Shown: one piece after another, positions 34,570-45,286 of the stretch
Layout of the letters: the number at the start of each line of letters is the position of its first letter
Numbering within the stretch: position 1 is the stretch's first letter
NCBI GenBank assembly: GCA_019639135.1
Contig: JAHBSL010000001.1
Coordinates: 351,200 to 415,199, forward strand
Direction: 5' to 3'
DNA length: 64,000 nt
Source of the DNA: Acidobacteriota bacterium
GTDB taxonomy: Bacteria > Acidobacteriota > Blastocatellia > Pyrinomonadales > Pyrinomonadaceae
Position numbers and translations under genes: made by a program
The notes under the pieces: generated by a model
Databases searched by the model: none
Told to the model about the DNA's origin: nothing
The model's input: the letters and a program-made list of their open reading frames with translations, nothing else

Positions 34570-34748
34570 CTTTAGTTTCCCCCTAAGTTCGTAAAGCGAG
34601 CCGGAGCTGCTTACCATTTATGTGTTCCGGGCACGGGCATTCGCTCCAAGCTCAAACACGTTTCGCCAAAACTACCGGCGGGTGAAATTAGTTGTTACTT
34701 CGCCTGCGATTATATTTCATATGGAATTTCAATACAATTGAATTCTTG

Positions 34749-35783
34749 ATGAAGAATCTTTCGGAATACGACTTCGTTCTACCCGAAGATCAGATTGCAG
34801 AGCGGCCAACGGAAGTGCGTTCGGCGTCGCGGATGATGGCAGTTGACCGTCACGCACTGAGTTTTGATGACAGCCGCTTTGAAAGGTTGCCGGATTTCTT
34901 GCGACCGGGCGACCTGCTTGTGGTCAATAACACACGCGTTTTCCCTGCCCGCCTGATCGGACGCACCGAAACCGGTGCCGCGGTCGAGATCTTGCTGGAA
35001 CGCGACCTCGGGAACCAGGAATGGCGTGCGCTCGCCCGACCTGCCCGGAAACTAAAGCCCGGGAAATGGATCATTTTCGACCCGGAACTCTACGCGGAGT
35101 TGATCGAGCGCGGTGAGGGCGGGATGGTAAGGGTCCGTTTTAATGCCGATGGAGACCTCTTTGAGCACTTTGACCGCGTCGGCCGAACACCCCTGCCACC
35201 TTACATCAAACGCGACCTCGCCTCGCCGGATGAGGACCGCGAGCGATACCAGACCGTCTATGCCGAGAAACGCGGAGCCATTGCCGCACCGACCGCCGGG
35301 CTTCATTTCACCGACGAAGTGCTCGATCGGCTTCGGGCCGCAGGCGTCCTCACCTGTGAGATCACACTCCACGTTGGCTACGGCACGTTCGAACCGGTCC
35401 GGAGCGAAGACCTGTTGGGTCATGCTGTCTTGCCGGAACGTTATGAGGTCAACGAGCGATCGGCCGAGATGTTGTCCGCTGCGAAACGTGAAGGACGGAG
35501 GATCATCGCGGTTGGGACAACAACGACCCGTACGCTTGAGAATATGATCGCCGAGTTCGGCGAGTTTCGGCCGGCGAACGGCGAGGCGAGGCTTACAATC
35601 CTTCCCGGCCACGAATTTAAAGCCATTGACGGACTTTTGACGAATTTCCATTTGCCGAAGAGTTCGCTTCTGGTGCTCGTTTCCGCATTCGGCGGGCACG
35701 AACTTATAATGAAAGCCTATCGGCATGCGGTCTCGGCGGGTTACCGTTTCTATAGTTACGGCGATTGTATGCTGATCCTTTAG
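34749..35783 (+). CDS. queA: tRNA preQ1 ribosyltransferase-isomerase
   Basis: A 344-residue QueA. It transfers and isomerises the ribosyl moiety of S-adenosylmethionine to preQ1 in tRNA, giving epoxyqueuosine. Start 34749 gives the standard N-terminus (MKNLSEYDFVLPEDQIAERP). Signature segments are GDLLVVNNTRVFPARL, IAAPTAGLHFTDEVL and the C-terminal LTNFHLPKSSLLVLVSAFGG. The frame is open upstream but not supported. It is followed by a GNAT gene starting 11 bp later, an apparent operon with thiE. Confidence 0.95.
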   Translation: MKNLSEYDFVLPEDQIAERPTEVRSASRMMAVDRHALSFDDSRFERLPDFLRPGDLLVVNNTRVFPARLIGRTETGAAVEILLERDLGNQEWRALARPARKLKPGKWIIFDPELYAELIERGEGGMVRVRFNADGDLFEHFDRVGRTPLPPYIKRDLASPDEDRERYQTVYAEKRGAIAAPTAGLHFTDEVLDRLRAAGVLTCEITLHVGYGTFEPVRSEDLLGHAVLPERYEVNERSAEMLSAAKREGRRIIAVGTTTTRTLENMIAEFGEFRPANGEARLTILPGHEFKAIDGLLTNFHLPKSSLLVLVSAFGGHELIMKAYRHAVSAGYRFYSYGDCMLIL

Positions 35784-35794
35784 CGTTTCAGGGT

Positions 35795-36325
35795 ATGGCA
35801 GTTCTTCAATCTTTGCGTGACTTTTTTATCGCATCGGCTCCACGGCGTACGGAGATCGTGCCTGCTCCTCCGACCGTTTACGAGATCCGGCCGCTGACGA
35901 AAAGGCAGCTCCGCGAGGTAGCAAAGCTCAACCTTCGGTGCTTTGCCCGCGGAGAGAACTACAGCCGGCACACGTTCACCTACCTGCTCGACAATCCCGA
36001 AACACTCAGCTACAGCTCTGTTACGTCCACGGGCGAAATGACGGGCTTTATCTTCGCGATGATGAACCAGGACGGAGCCGCGCATATTACGACCATCGGA
36101 GTCGCTCCCGAGCATCGTCGCCGCGACCTCGCTTCCCGGCTACTTGCCCATTTGGAGGATGCTCTTCGGGCAAAGGGCGTCTCGACCGTGGTGCTTGAGG
36201 TCCGCGTGAGCAATCTCGTCGCCCAGGAACTCTACAAACGGCGCGGCTATGCGTCCGTCCAGCTGCTCAAAAACTATTACAGCAACGGCGAGGACGGCTA
36301 CCTGATGACCAAATCTCTGATCTGA
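35795..36325 (+). CDS. GNAT-family acetyltransferase (RimI-like)
   Basis: A 176-residue protein, start 35795. Residues about 35-175 form a GNAT fold: the acetyl-CoA loop is GVAPEHRRRDLASRLL, in which the usual glycine is replaced by aspartate, and EVRVSNLVAQELYKRRGYA is the C-terminal RimI-like motif. RimI enzymes acetylate ribosomal protein S18; the substrate here is open. The N-terminal 30 residues are extra. Its stop is 6 bp before thiE. Confidence 0.8.
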   Translation: MAVLQSLRDFFIASAPRRTEIVPAPPTVYEIRPLTKRQLREVAKLNLRCFARGENYSRHTFTYLLDNPETLSYSSVTSTGEMTGFIFAMMNQDGAAHITTIGVAPEHRRRDLASRLLAHLEDALRAKGVSTVVLEVRVSNLVAQELYKRRGYASVQLLKNYYSNGEDGYLMTKSLI

Positions 36326-36331
36326 TCCCCG

Positions 36332-36988
36332 ATGCATTCTCGCCTTGAATTACCGCCGATCTATCCCATAACGGACCGCAAACTCTCCGGTCTTTCTCAT
36401 TCCGAGCAAGTCCGAAGGCTTGCCGCTGCGGGAGCAACCTTCATCCAGCTTCGCGAAAAGCTCTTGCCTGCGGGCGAGTTCTATGAGGAGGCTGTGAATG
36501 CCGTTACCGCGGCTCGCGAGGCCGGTGTCATTCTGCTGATCAATGACCGTGTCGATATCGCAAAGATGACCGGTGCCGACGGCGTCCATCTTGGCCAGGA
36601 CGACGTGCCGTCGGCTGCCGCTCGTGAATTGCTCGGCCCGAACGCGATCATCGGCTTTTCAACGCACAGTCTTGCCGAAGCAACAGCGGCCGCAAGCGAA
36701 CCGGTCGATTACATCGCGTTCGGGCCGATCTTCCTGACCGATACAAAACCGGATACGGAGCCCGTCGTCGGGCTGGAATGCCTTGCCGAGATCCGGAACG
36801 CCCTCCCGAATATCCCGCTCGTCGCAATCGGCGGGATCAACGCGGAGAACATCGCCGCCGTGATAGAAGCCGGTGCGGACGCCGCCGCGGTCATCAGTTC
36901 TGCGGTTGCCGGGGGCGAAAATATCGCCAAAAATCTTGCTTTGCTAACCACTTCTGCGATGGTGACCAAACATCCCGGAGCAAAATAA
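36332..36988 (+). CDS. thiE: Thiamine-phosphate synthase
   Basis: A 218-residue TIM-barrel enzyme joining HMP-pyrophosphate and thiazole phosphate to give thiamine phosphate. Typical motifs are FIQLREK, LLINDRVDIA, DGVHLGQDD, STHSLAEA, YIAFGPIF and VAIGGI. It has a short extra tail. It is not part of a visible thi operon and no TPP riboswitch is seen upstream; it seems co-transcribed with queA and the GNAT gene. Confidence 0.92.
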   Translation: MHSRLELPPIYPITDRKLSGLSHSEQVRRLAAAGATFIQLREKLLPAGEFYEEAVNAVTAAREAGVILLINDRVDIAKMTGADGVHLGQDDVPSAAARELLGPNAIIGFSTHSLAEATAAASEPVDYIAFGPIFLTDTKPDTEPVVGLECLAEIRNALPNIPLVAIGGINAENIAAVIEAGADAAAVISSAVAGGENIAKNLALLTTSAMVTKHPGAK

Positions 36989-37011
36989 TGTTCAACAACA
37001 TTAAATAATGC

Positions 37012-37040
37012 TTGCACCCGGACGCCGAATCGAGTAATAA
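37012..37040 (+). promoter_or_regulatory. Candidate promoter for the PilT-like gene
   Basis: TTGCAC (37012-37017), a 17-base spacer and TAATAA (37035-37040). The -10 box is imperfect. It lies 95 bp before the PilT-like start, in a 146-bp gap that follows a small AATGTT/AACATT hairpin after thiE. Confidence 0.35.
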
Positions 37041-37134
37041 TGTTTGTGGCGTTTCGCGGTCCGCAAACGACCCGTACGATCTTCCCGGCACATCCCCTGC
37101 CTTTCCCGGATCTCTTCAGGAGTAACCCTTTCAA

Positions 37135-38370
37135 ATGAGTTTGCTGGATATAGCACCCATTATCGAGCAGATGCTGCTCGTTTCAGAGAATGTAAGCGAC
37201 CTCAATTTCTCGTGCGGCCAGAAGCCGCAGATCGAGATAAACGGCACGCTTTATTCCGCAACGCCGATGGGCCTTGGGCGGCTTTCCGCCTTCCAGACCG
37301 AGCAGATCGCTCTCGCCCTTCTTCGCGACAACCCCGAGGCGGCCGCGAACCTCGCCCGCTTTCGGACAGCCGACCTGAGCTATGCCCTGCCGGGTAAGTG
37401 CCGGTTTCGCGTCAATATCTTCCAGCAGCGAAACTCATATTCGATCGTGATGCGTGTCATCCCGCACGACATTCCGAGCTTTGAACAGCTCAACCTTCCG
37501 CCGCAACTGGCTGAGATATGTGAGCTTCGCAACGGCGTCGTCCTGCTGACCGGGCCGACCGGTTCGGGTAAGAGCTCGACCCTCGCTGCCATCATTGACC
37601 AGATCAACGAGACAAAAAGCTATCACATCGTCACCATCGAAGACCCGATCGAGTTTCTTCATAACCACAAGAAATCGACCATCAACCAACGCGAGGTCGG
37701 CCACGACACGAAAGACTTTGCATCGGCTCTCCGTGCCGCACTTCGCCAGGCACCGAAGGTCATCCTCGTCGGTGAGATGCGCGACCTTGAAACGACCGAG
37801 ATCGCCCTCGAGGCCGCCGAAACAGGCCACCTGGTACTTTCGACGCTGCACACCATTGATGCCTCGAAGACCATCGACCGCATCATCGGGCTTTATCCGA
37901 AGAACGAAGAACGCGTCATCCGCACACGGCTTGCCCAGACGTTCAGATACATCGTCTCACAGCGGCTGATACCGCGGGCGGACGGCAAGGGCCGGATCGC
38001 TGCCGTCGAAGTAATGCGGTCGAATCCACGGACACGCGAATACATTGAAAAGGGCGAGAGCGAGGGAAAGACGCTGCTCGACGCCATCCGCGACGGCGAG
38101 ATCGACGGAATGCAGGATTTCGATTCGGTCATCCGCAAGATGATCGAGGACAAGATCATCACGCTCGAGGATGGCCTCTCGTACGCGACCAACCAGAACA
38201 ACCTGCTTCTCCAGCTCAAGGGACTATCCTCTACTGAGGATTACCTCTCGCAGACCGGTCTCGGCGGAGGACTCAAAAGCGGCATGAACGGTAAACCACC
38301 CGTCGTTGACCCGATCTCTCCACCGCCCGCGGCAAAAACTCCGGCCTCGGTTCTCGACATGCTCGAATAG
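37135..38370 (+). CDS. PilT/PilU-like type IV pilus retraction ATPase
   Basis: A 411-residue secretion-type ATPase, longer than typical PilT (about 345-370). Walker A is TGPTGSGKSST. The Asp box is ITIEDPIEFLH-like (VTIEDPIEFLHNHK). Walker B is KVILVGEMRDLET and the His box is ETGHLVLSTLHT. PilT hexamers pull back pili for twitching and DNA uptake. The extra C-terminal 40 residues are Gly/Pro-rich (GLGGGLKSG, PPAAKTPA). It precedes a zinc-ribbon/pseudo-receiver gene by 43 bp. No other pilus genes are in the window. Confidence 0.9.
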   Translation: MSLLDIAPIIEQMLLVSENVSDLNFSCGQKPQIEINGTLYSATPMGLGRLSAFQTEQIALALLRDNPEAAANLARFRTADLSYALPGKCRFRVNIFQQRNSYSIVMRVIPHDIPSFEQLNLPPQLAEICELRNGVVLLTGPTGSGKSSTLAAIIDQINETKSYHIVTIEDPIEFLHNHKKSTINQREVGHDTKDFASALRAALRQAPKVILVGEMRDLETTEIALEAAETGHLVLSTLHTIDASKTIDRIIGLYPKNEERVIRTRLAQTFRYIVSQRLIPRADGKGRIAAVEVMRSNPRTREYIEKGESEGKTLLDAIRDGEIDGMQDFDSVIRKMIEDKIITLEDGLSYATNQNNLLLQLKGLSSTEDYLSQTGLGGGLKSGMNGKPPVVDPISPPPAAKTPASVLDMLE

Positions 38371-38413
38371 CCTTCGCGACCGCCAAAGCCATAACTCGCG
38401 AATCTTTAACGAT

Positions 38414-39142
38414 ATGATCATCCGCTGCGACAATTGCTCCGTTTCACTCCAGGTGGACGAATCGAAGATCCCGACAACGATATTCACCGTTCGCTGCCCG
38501 CGGTGCCAGAATATGCTCCGGGCCAATAAGGAATCGGCCGCTGCCGCTTCGCCGGCAAGCCAGCTTGAGGCGAGCAAGCCTGCTCCGCCGGTGCCGAACG
38601 GGCCTGCCGAATTTGAGGAAAAGGAATCCGAGCAGGAGATAAATCAGGCTCTGCGATCGCTGCTTGCCGCGCTTCAGCACGGCGGAGCGGCGCTCGACAA
38701 AGACGATGAGATCGGCAAAAAGCCTCGCCGCGTACTTCTTTGTCTCGGGGAAAAGCGTGACGAGGTCGCCGGGGTGCTCACCGGAGCAGGCTACAAGGTT
38801 TACATTGCCGAAACACCCGCACAGGCAAATGAAAGGCTACGCGAGGGCAAGACCGGCGTGATGATCTTCTCTCCGGATTTCGCCGCCGAGCTTGGCGGTG
38901 CTGCGATAATCCAACAGAAGGCCAACGCGATGTATTCATCCGAACGCCGCAAGCTTTTCCTAGTCTCGCTTGAGGATGCAGGCACGACGATGAACGCCCA
39001 TGAGGCATTCCTCCGGAACATGAATCTGATAGTCAACACGCGCGACATCAAACAGTTGCCGCTTATTCTCAACCGCGCATTGATCGACTACAACGACCTT
39101 TACCACTACTTCAACGAAGCTTTGGGCAATCAGCCTATCTGA
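38414..39142 (+). CDS. MJ0042-type zinc ribbon fused to a receiver-like domain
   Basis: A 242-residue protein. Start 38414 removes an unlikely 36-residue extension. Residues 1-38 are a four-cysteine ribbon: CDNC then CPRCQNM. A Pro/Ala/Glu linker follows. Residues about 110-225 resemble a response-regulator receiver (KKPRRVLLCLGEKRDEV, GYKVYIAETPAQANERL, VMIFSPDF), but the usual phospho-acceptor aspartate position has no clear DD pair, so a pseudo-receiver is inferred. Zinc-ribbon regulators of this type are often linked to pili and motility in delta-proteobacteria-like lineages. A link to the PilT-like ATPase upstream is plausible. Confidence 0.65.
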   Translation: MIIRCDNCSVSLQVDESKIPTTIFTVRCPRCQNMLRANKESAAAASPASQLEASKPAPPVPNGPAEFEEKESEQEINQALRSLLAALQHGGAALDKDDEIGKKPRRVLLCLGEKRDEVAGVLTGAGYKVYIAETPAQANERLREGKTGVMIFSPDFAAELGGAAIIQQKANAMYSSERRKLFLVSLEDAGTTMNAHEAFLRNMNLIVNTRDIKQLPLILNRALIDYNDLYHYFNEALGNQPI

Positions 39143-39152
39143 GCGATATCCT

Positions 39153-39266
39153 GGGCCGCGAGCGATATTGCGGCCCGCCCAACCTTGTAGGGGCAGGGCT
39201 TGTCCCGGTCCGTTCTCCTTTCCCAGGTGACGTCCCCTATGGTCAGCCGAAATGCTGCCCCTACAA
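39153..39266. repeat. Intergenic hairpin and inverted repeat (TTGTAGGGGCAG/CTGCCCCTACAA)
   Basis: GGGCCGC/GCGGCCC (39153-39159 and 39170-39176) form a hairpin. Just after it, TTGTAGGGGCAG (39185-39196) and CTGCCCCTACAA (39255-39266) are perfect 12-bp inverted arms spaced 58 bases. The CTACAA/TTGTAG-flanked core looks like a small dispersed palindromic repeat. It sits between convergent genes. Confidence 0.6.
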
Positions 39267-39280
39267 CCCTTTTTCCTGAA

Positions 39281-40330
39281 TCATAACTCGGCGAGTTCAC
39301 AGACGAGCATTTCGATCTGCATCTCAGATCCCGCCTTTCCGCCGCCGACCGAGGTCTTTATGGCCAGGTCAGCCGCGGCCATTTTATTGATGGCAGCGGT
39401 GAGCCGGGTACGGTCAGTTCGCCGGGCGGCGGCAAAGACGTCATCGGCTCCCGGCCCGAAGATCTTCGCCCGCTTTGCGACAGTTCTCCTATCGACACCG
39501 TGGTCCATTAGTTCCTTTGCCATCAGAAGCGTCCGGTACCGCGAAGCGATCAATCCAAGAAGCATCAGTGGTTCGGCCTCGTCGTCAAAGAGTTTGCGGA
39601 GAACCTTCAAAGCCCTGTCTTTGCGGCCGGCGATCAGGTGATCGGTCAAGTCAAAGTTCGATAGTTCGCGCGAGTGTGGGACAACCGCCTCGATCATTTC
39701 CACTGTCACCAGGCCTTCGGGCATAGCGGCGGCGGCGAGTTTCTTGATCTCGTTCGAAAGCCGCTGGAGTTCTGATCCCGCGGTCGCGATCAGAAACCGG
39801 ATAGCTCCGTCAGCGGGCTCGGCCCCGTAGTCCTGAAACTGCCGGCGAACCCAGTCCTCTAGCTCGCGGCCCTCTAGCTGGGCGAACTCGACGACCGCCG
39901 CGTGCTGTTTCAAAAGCTTTGTCGCTTTGCGGTTACCGTTGAGTTCATCGGCTGTAAGGATGAGCACCGTGCTTGGGCAGGGGTCGGCAAGATACTTCTC
40001 AAGCCTGGGCAGGGCGTCTTCTTTGAGCGTGTCGCGATTTGCAGCCGCCGCAACCCGGACATCGGAAACGCGTATCACGCGCCGCGATGCCATCATCGGG
40101 AGCTGTTCGGCCGCAGCGAGAGCACGAACCATATCGTCAGGGTCTGAAAGGCTGAAACGGTCGTCGTTGAACTCCCTCAGTTCGTCCTCTGCGAACGCCC
40201 GGTCCGCGATCGTTCGTGCAGCAATGTCGCGAAGGTACGCCTCGCCTCCATGAAGCAGATAGACCGGAGCAAAGCTGCCGGTCTTGATATGGTTGCGAAG
40301 CTGTTCCTTTGATATCTCGGGCATCTGCAA
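39281..40330 (-). CDS. holA: DNA polymerase III subunit delta
   Basis: A 349-residue clamp-loader subunit that opens the sliding clamp. The N-terminal AAA-like domain begins with a typical HolA layout (VYLLHGGEAYLRDIAARTI), followed by VRALAAAEQLPMMASRRVI and VLILTADELNGNRK. The C-terminal collar ends AADLAIKTSVGG. Conservation is low for the family but the gene order lptE-holA supports it strongly. It is the last gene of the long minus-strand run. Confidence 0.85.
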   Translation of the reverse strand: MQMPEISKEQLRNHIKTGSFAPVYLLHGGEAYLRDIAARTIADRAFAEDELREFNDDRFSLSDPDDMVRALAAAEQLPMMASRRVIRVSDVRVAAAANRDTLKEDALPRLEKYLADPCPSTVLILTADELNGNRKATKLLKQHAAVVEFAQLEGRELEDWVRRQFQDYGAEPADGAIRFLIATAGSELQRLSNEIKKLAAAAMPEGLVTVEMIEAVVPHSRELSNFDLTDHLIAGRKDRALKVLRKLFDDEAEPLMLLGLIASRYRTLLMAKELMDHGVDRRTVAKRAKIFGPGADDVFAAARRTDRTRLTAAINKMAAADLAIKTSVGGGKAGSEMQIEMLVCELAEL

Positions 40331-40336
40331 TGCGGG

Positions 40337-40888
40337 CTATTTCTTCTCTTGCCGGACGCCTATGCCGTTGACGAATGCCGAAACGGCGGCCTCGGCAAAC
40401 GCTCGGGCGATGCGGTCAACGGCCGGGTCTTCTTCATTGAAGAACGACCGCGGGTCTTCGGAAAACTCGAACGAATCGCGGAATACGAAGTTCTGATTGT
40501 CGTAAAGTATCTTCTCTTCCTTTAGGTCACGGATGGTGACAGCGGCAACTATCGTTACCTCATAAACACGTGCCCGCCCTTCGCGGTCTAGCAGAACGCC
40601 GGTAAAGGTAAAATCGCGAATGGTGCCTTCGATGACGGCATCGGCCCCTTTCAGCGATCCCTGGACCTTCAGACCGTTGCCGCGGCGAATGATCTCCCGG
40701 CTAACGGCCTCGGTGAACCGCGATTCGACCCGGTAGCGGAGCCCTTTCGCCTCGGCCTGGAACGCCGGCACCGCGACGGTCTTAATGTGCTTCGGAAGGC
40801 CCGAATTTGTCACCGGCTTGTAGCACTCGGTGAAACCGGAAGCCACAATGGTAAGTGTGAGAAAAGCTGCGAGGCGTAGAAACTTCAT
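40337..40888 (-). CDS. lptE: LPS-assembly protein LptE-like
   Basis: A 183-residue LptE/RlpB-like protein, the plug partner of LptD in LPS insertion. The signal peptide covers about 20 residues. The lipobox is non-canonical, with cysteine after GFTE. The body carries the expected pattern: KHIKTVAVPAF, LTEAVSREI-like (FTEAVSREIIRRG) and GADAVIEGTI. The start overlaps the folP stop by four bases, and holA starts 6 bp after the stop. It shows that the host has an LPS-type outer membrane. Confidence 0.8.
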   Translation of the reverse strand: MKFLRLAAFLTLTIVASGFTECYKPVTNSGLPKHIKTVAVPAFQAEAKGLRYRVESRFTEAVSREIIRRGNGLKVQGSLKGADAVIEGTIRDFTFTGVLLDREGRARVYEVTIVAAVTIRDLKEEKILYDNQNFVFRDSFEFSEDPRSFFNEEDPAVDRIARAFAEAAVSAFVNGIGVRQEKK

Positions 40889-41727
40889 CGTTGCTCCAAG
40901 ATCGCTGCCGCAAGACGGACGGCCTGCACCGTTTCGCGGACATCGTGGGCCCTGACGATGCGTGCACCATTCACGACCGCGACCGCTGCGGCGGCAAGGC
41001 TTGCCGGAAGCCGCTCTTCGGGAGGCATATCGCCGAGCGTCTTTGCGATAAAAGACTTTCGCGAAACGCCGACCAAGAGCGGAAATCCCCCAAGCGAGGT
41101 CGATAGTTTATCAAGTTTGGCAAGCAACTCTAAGTTCTGTTCAGGCGTCTTGCCGAAACCGATGCCGATATCGAGCACTATCTGTTCGTTCCGGATACCG
41201 CGTTGGCGAGCTTCCGCAACCGAGTGTCTGAGGCCGCTTGTCACCTCTTCGATCACATCTTCGACCGGCGGCTGAGTATGCATCGTCGCAAATTCACCAC
41301 GCGAATGCATCAGCACTAGTCCGGCGGAGCTCGCGGCGGCCGCGTTCGCGATCTCCGGATCCCAGCGAAGCCCGGCGATGTCGTTGATGATCTCGGCACC
41401 CGCCTCGACCGCCGCCCGGGCGACCTCGGCTTTGCTTGTATCAATGGAGACCAGCACGTCAAACCGCTCTTTGATAGCAGCGATGACCGGCAATACTCGC
41501 TCGCATTCTTCATCAGCGGTCACCCTTCGGCTGCCCGGCCGCGTCGATTCGCCGCCGATGTCGATGATGTCCGCCCCTTCGGCGATGACCTCCTCGACCC
41601 GCCTAAGTGCGGCATCGGGTGTAACGTACCGTCCGCCATCGGAAAAGCTGTCAGGCGTAACGTTAAGTATCGCCATCACCAAAGGCCGGTCAAGCGAGAT
41701 CTTCCTTCGTGCGGTTTTCCAGATCAT
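40885..41727 (-). CDS. folP: Dihydropteroate synthase
   Basis: A 280-residue TIM-barrel enzyme that joins p-aminobenzoate and dihydropterin pyrophosphate in folate synthesis; the target of sulfonamides. Motifs are VMAILNVTPDSFSDGGRY, DIGGESTRPGS, the pterin-site IINDIAGLRWD, and LVGVSRKSFI. The normal C-terminal RAHDV segment is present. The gene overlaps lptE (ATGA) and follows ftsH on the same strand, an order seen in many bacteria. Confidence 0.95.
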   Translation of the reverse strand: MIWKTARRKISLDRPLVMAILNVTPDSFSDGGRYVTPDAALRRVEEVIAEGADIIDIGGESTRPGSRRVTADEECERVLPVIAAIKERFDVLVSIDTSKAEVARAAVEAGAEIINDIAGLRWDPEIANAAAASSAGLVLMHSRGEFATMHTQPPVEDVIEEVTSGLRHSVAEARQRGIRNEQIVLDIGIGFGKTPEQNLELLAKLDKLSTSLGGFPLLVGVSRKSFIAKTLGDMPPEERLPASLAAAAVAVVNGARIVRAHDVRETVQAVRLAAAILEQR

Positions 41728-41812
41728 AAGCGGCTAAAATGCCCAAAATAAAGGAAAAGGGGAAAAGCGTTTTAACTTTTCCCCCTTTTTCACTTTCTCA
41801 CTTTTCCACGTC

Positions 41813-43741
<1,929 letters not shown>

Positions 43742-43889
43742 TTTACTGCCTCCTGATCCTGCCAATCGGGCCCGGATCATCTTTAACCTGTGTTAGATGT
43801 AACAGCCTGCCGCCTCGTTGTCATCGAAGCGACAGGCCAACATTACAAGCCAACCTTTGATTGTAGGCGCCGGATGCCCTTTTTTCAAC

Positions 43890-44861
43890 CTATTTCAGTT
43901 CAAAGAAGAGCTTGCCTGAACCCTTACGGACGTGTGCCCCTGCCGGCAGTTCTGCCATTTTTCCGCTCTTCTCGCTCCTGACCAGCCGCTCAACGCCCTC
44001 GATATGTTTGTGCGTTATGCCGCGAAGGCTCCCGCGGTTGGCCTTTATCCATTGCCTTAGTGTATTCCGAAGCCCGGGCCCGTCCATTTTCCTTAGCAGG
44101 GCTAGTCTTAGCTCCGAAGCATCGTTTTCGCCCGCTGCGGCGTATGCGGATTCGCCTTCAGCCGCCGGCATCAGGCTCGCGGTCCTGGCGATCTGCTCGA
44201 CGATCTTCGGGTTAAAGGTCTTCAAGATCGGCAGCAGTTCCGTCCTGATCCGGACTCGCGTAAACCGCGGGTCACGGTTCATCGCGTCGGTTCTGAAATT
44301 AATGCCACGGGAAAAGCAAAATTCCTCGGTTTCGTCACGTTTCGCCCAACGAAGCATTGGCCGAACAAGCTTTGCCTTGGTGCCCTCGAGCGGGCGGATC
44401 GGCCGCATTGCCACCAGGCCCTCGGGCCCGCTCCCGCGGATCAGGTTCAGCAGAAATGTCTCCGCCTGGTCATTAAGCGTATGTGCCGTCAGAACTGCAA
44501 AGGCCTTGTGCCGCTCGGCGGTTTTGGCAAGAAACGCGTAACGGGCAAGGCGGGCGTTCTGCTCGAGGTTGCCTTTCTTCGCGATCCGTCCGTGGCCGAG
44601 CTCAAATTCGTACCCTAACGAGCCGGCGAGCTCGCGGACGAACTCCGCATCCGCGAGGCTCTCTTCGCCTCGGAGGCCGTGATCGAAATGGGCGACGACA
44701 AGCTCATTCGTGATCTTCCGCCGCCGGGCGAGCTCACTGAGCACAAGCAGGAGCGAGACCGAATCCGCGCCGCCCGAGACGGCAACGACGGCCCGCTCGC
44801 CCTTGAAGGGCAGCTCGAGCTTTCGCCATTCGGTCACGAACTCTCGCGGGAATCTGTCCAT
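43890..44861 (-). CDS. tilS: tRNA(Ile)-lysidine synthase
   Basis: A 323-residue N-type ATP pyrophosphatase that modifies the wobble cytidine of tRNA-Ile(CAU) to lysidine. The PP-loop is VAVSGGADSVSLLLVL. Other segments are VAHFDHGLRGEES, LTAHTLNDQAETFLLNLIRG and FRTDAMNRDPRFTRVRIR. The protein is short and lacks much of the C-terminal TilS-C domain found in E. coli. It lies upstream of ftsH, a common order, and 5 bp after the thioesterase gene. Confidence 0.92.
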   Translation of the reverse strand: MDRFPREFVTEWRKLELPFKGERAVVAVSGGADSVSLLLVLSELARRRKITNELVVAHFDHGLRGEESLADAEFVRELAGSLGYEFELGHGRIAKKGNLEQNARLARYAFLAKTAERHKAFAVLTAHTLNDQAETFLLNLIRGSGPEGLVAMRPIRPLEGTKAKLVRPMLRWAKRDETEEFCFSRGINFRTDAMNRDPRFTRVRIRTELLPILKTFNPKIVEQIARTASLMPAAEGESAYAAAGENDASELRLALLRKMDGPGLRNTLRQWIKANRGSLRGITHKHIEGVERLVRSEKSGKMAELPAGAHVRKGSGKLFFELK

Positions 44862-44866
44862 TTCGG

Positions 44867-45286
44867 CTATCCGGGAAATGCCGGTCGCTTTTGCAGCAAA
44901 ACCGAACAGCGACCGGTAAAAACGTGCTTGCCCTTCTCGTTGGTGATGTCTATCTGCCAGATGCTCATCGTCCGCCCGGGAAAGATCGGCCGTGCCTCGA
45001 TCGTCAACTCGCCCTTGCTTACCGCCCGCAGATGGTTGCCGTTTATCTCAACGCCGACCGGCGTTACCTTGGTCAGATCGGCATTGGCAACGACACCGAT
45101 CGACGCCGCCGTTTCGGCAAGGTAAAGCGAAACGCCGCCATTCATTATCCCGACGTACTGATGCACCCGCGGCGTGACTTCCATCGTCATCACGACCCGC
45201 TCGGGCTCCGCCGAGACGATCTTCACGCCGAGAAACTGCATCAGTTCGTTCTCGGCAGTTCGCTTGATCAGTTCTGCCTTATCCAT
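44867..45286 (-). CDS. PaaI-like hotdog thioesterase
   Basis: A 139-residue hotdog-fold thioesterase. The signature IMNGGVSLYLAETAASIG holds the asparagine, glycine and acid residues used in catalysis, and GVEINGNHLRAVSKG is the second typical segment. Members cleave phenylacetyl-CoA derivatives or 4-hydroxybenzoyl-CoA-type thioesters; the substrate here is not known. The gene begins inside the last bases of argH (8 bp overlap), so translation may be coupled. Confidence 0.85.
   Translation of the reverse strand: MDKAELIKRTAENELMQFLGVKIVSAEPERVVMTMEVTPRVHQYVGIMNGGVSLYLAETAASIGVVANADLTKVTPVGVEINGNHLRAVSKGELTIEARPIFPGRTMSIWQIDITNEKGKHVFTGRCSVLLQKRPAFPG

Noticed and set aside
36200..36340. TPP riboswitch upstream of thiE
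   Set aside because: No THI-box text or pairing is visible and the gene is only 6 bp from the GNAT stop.
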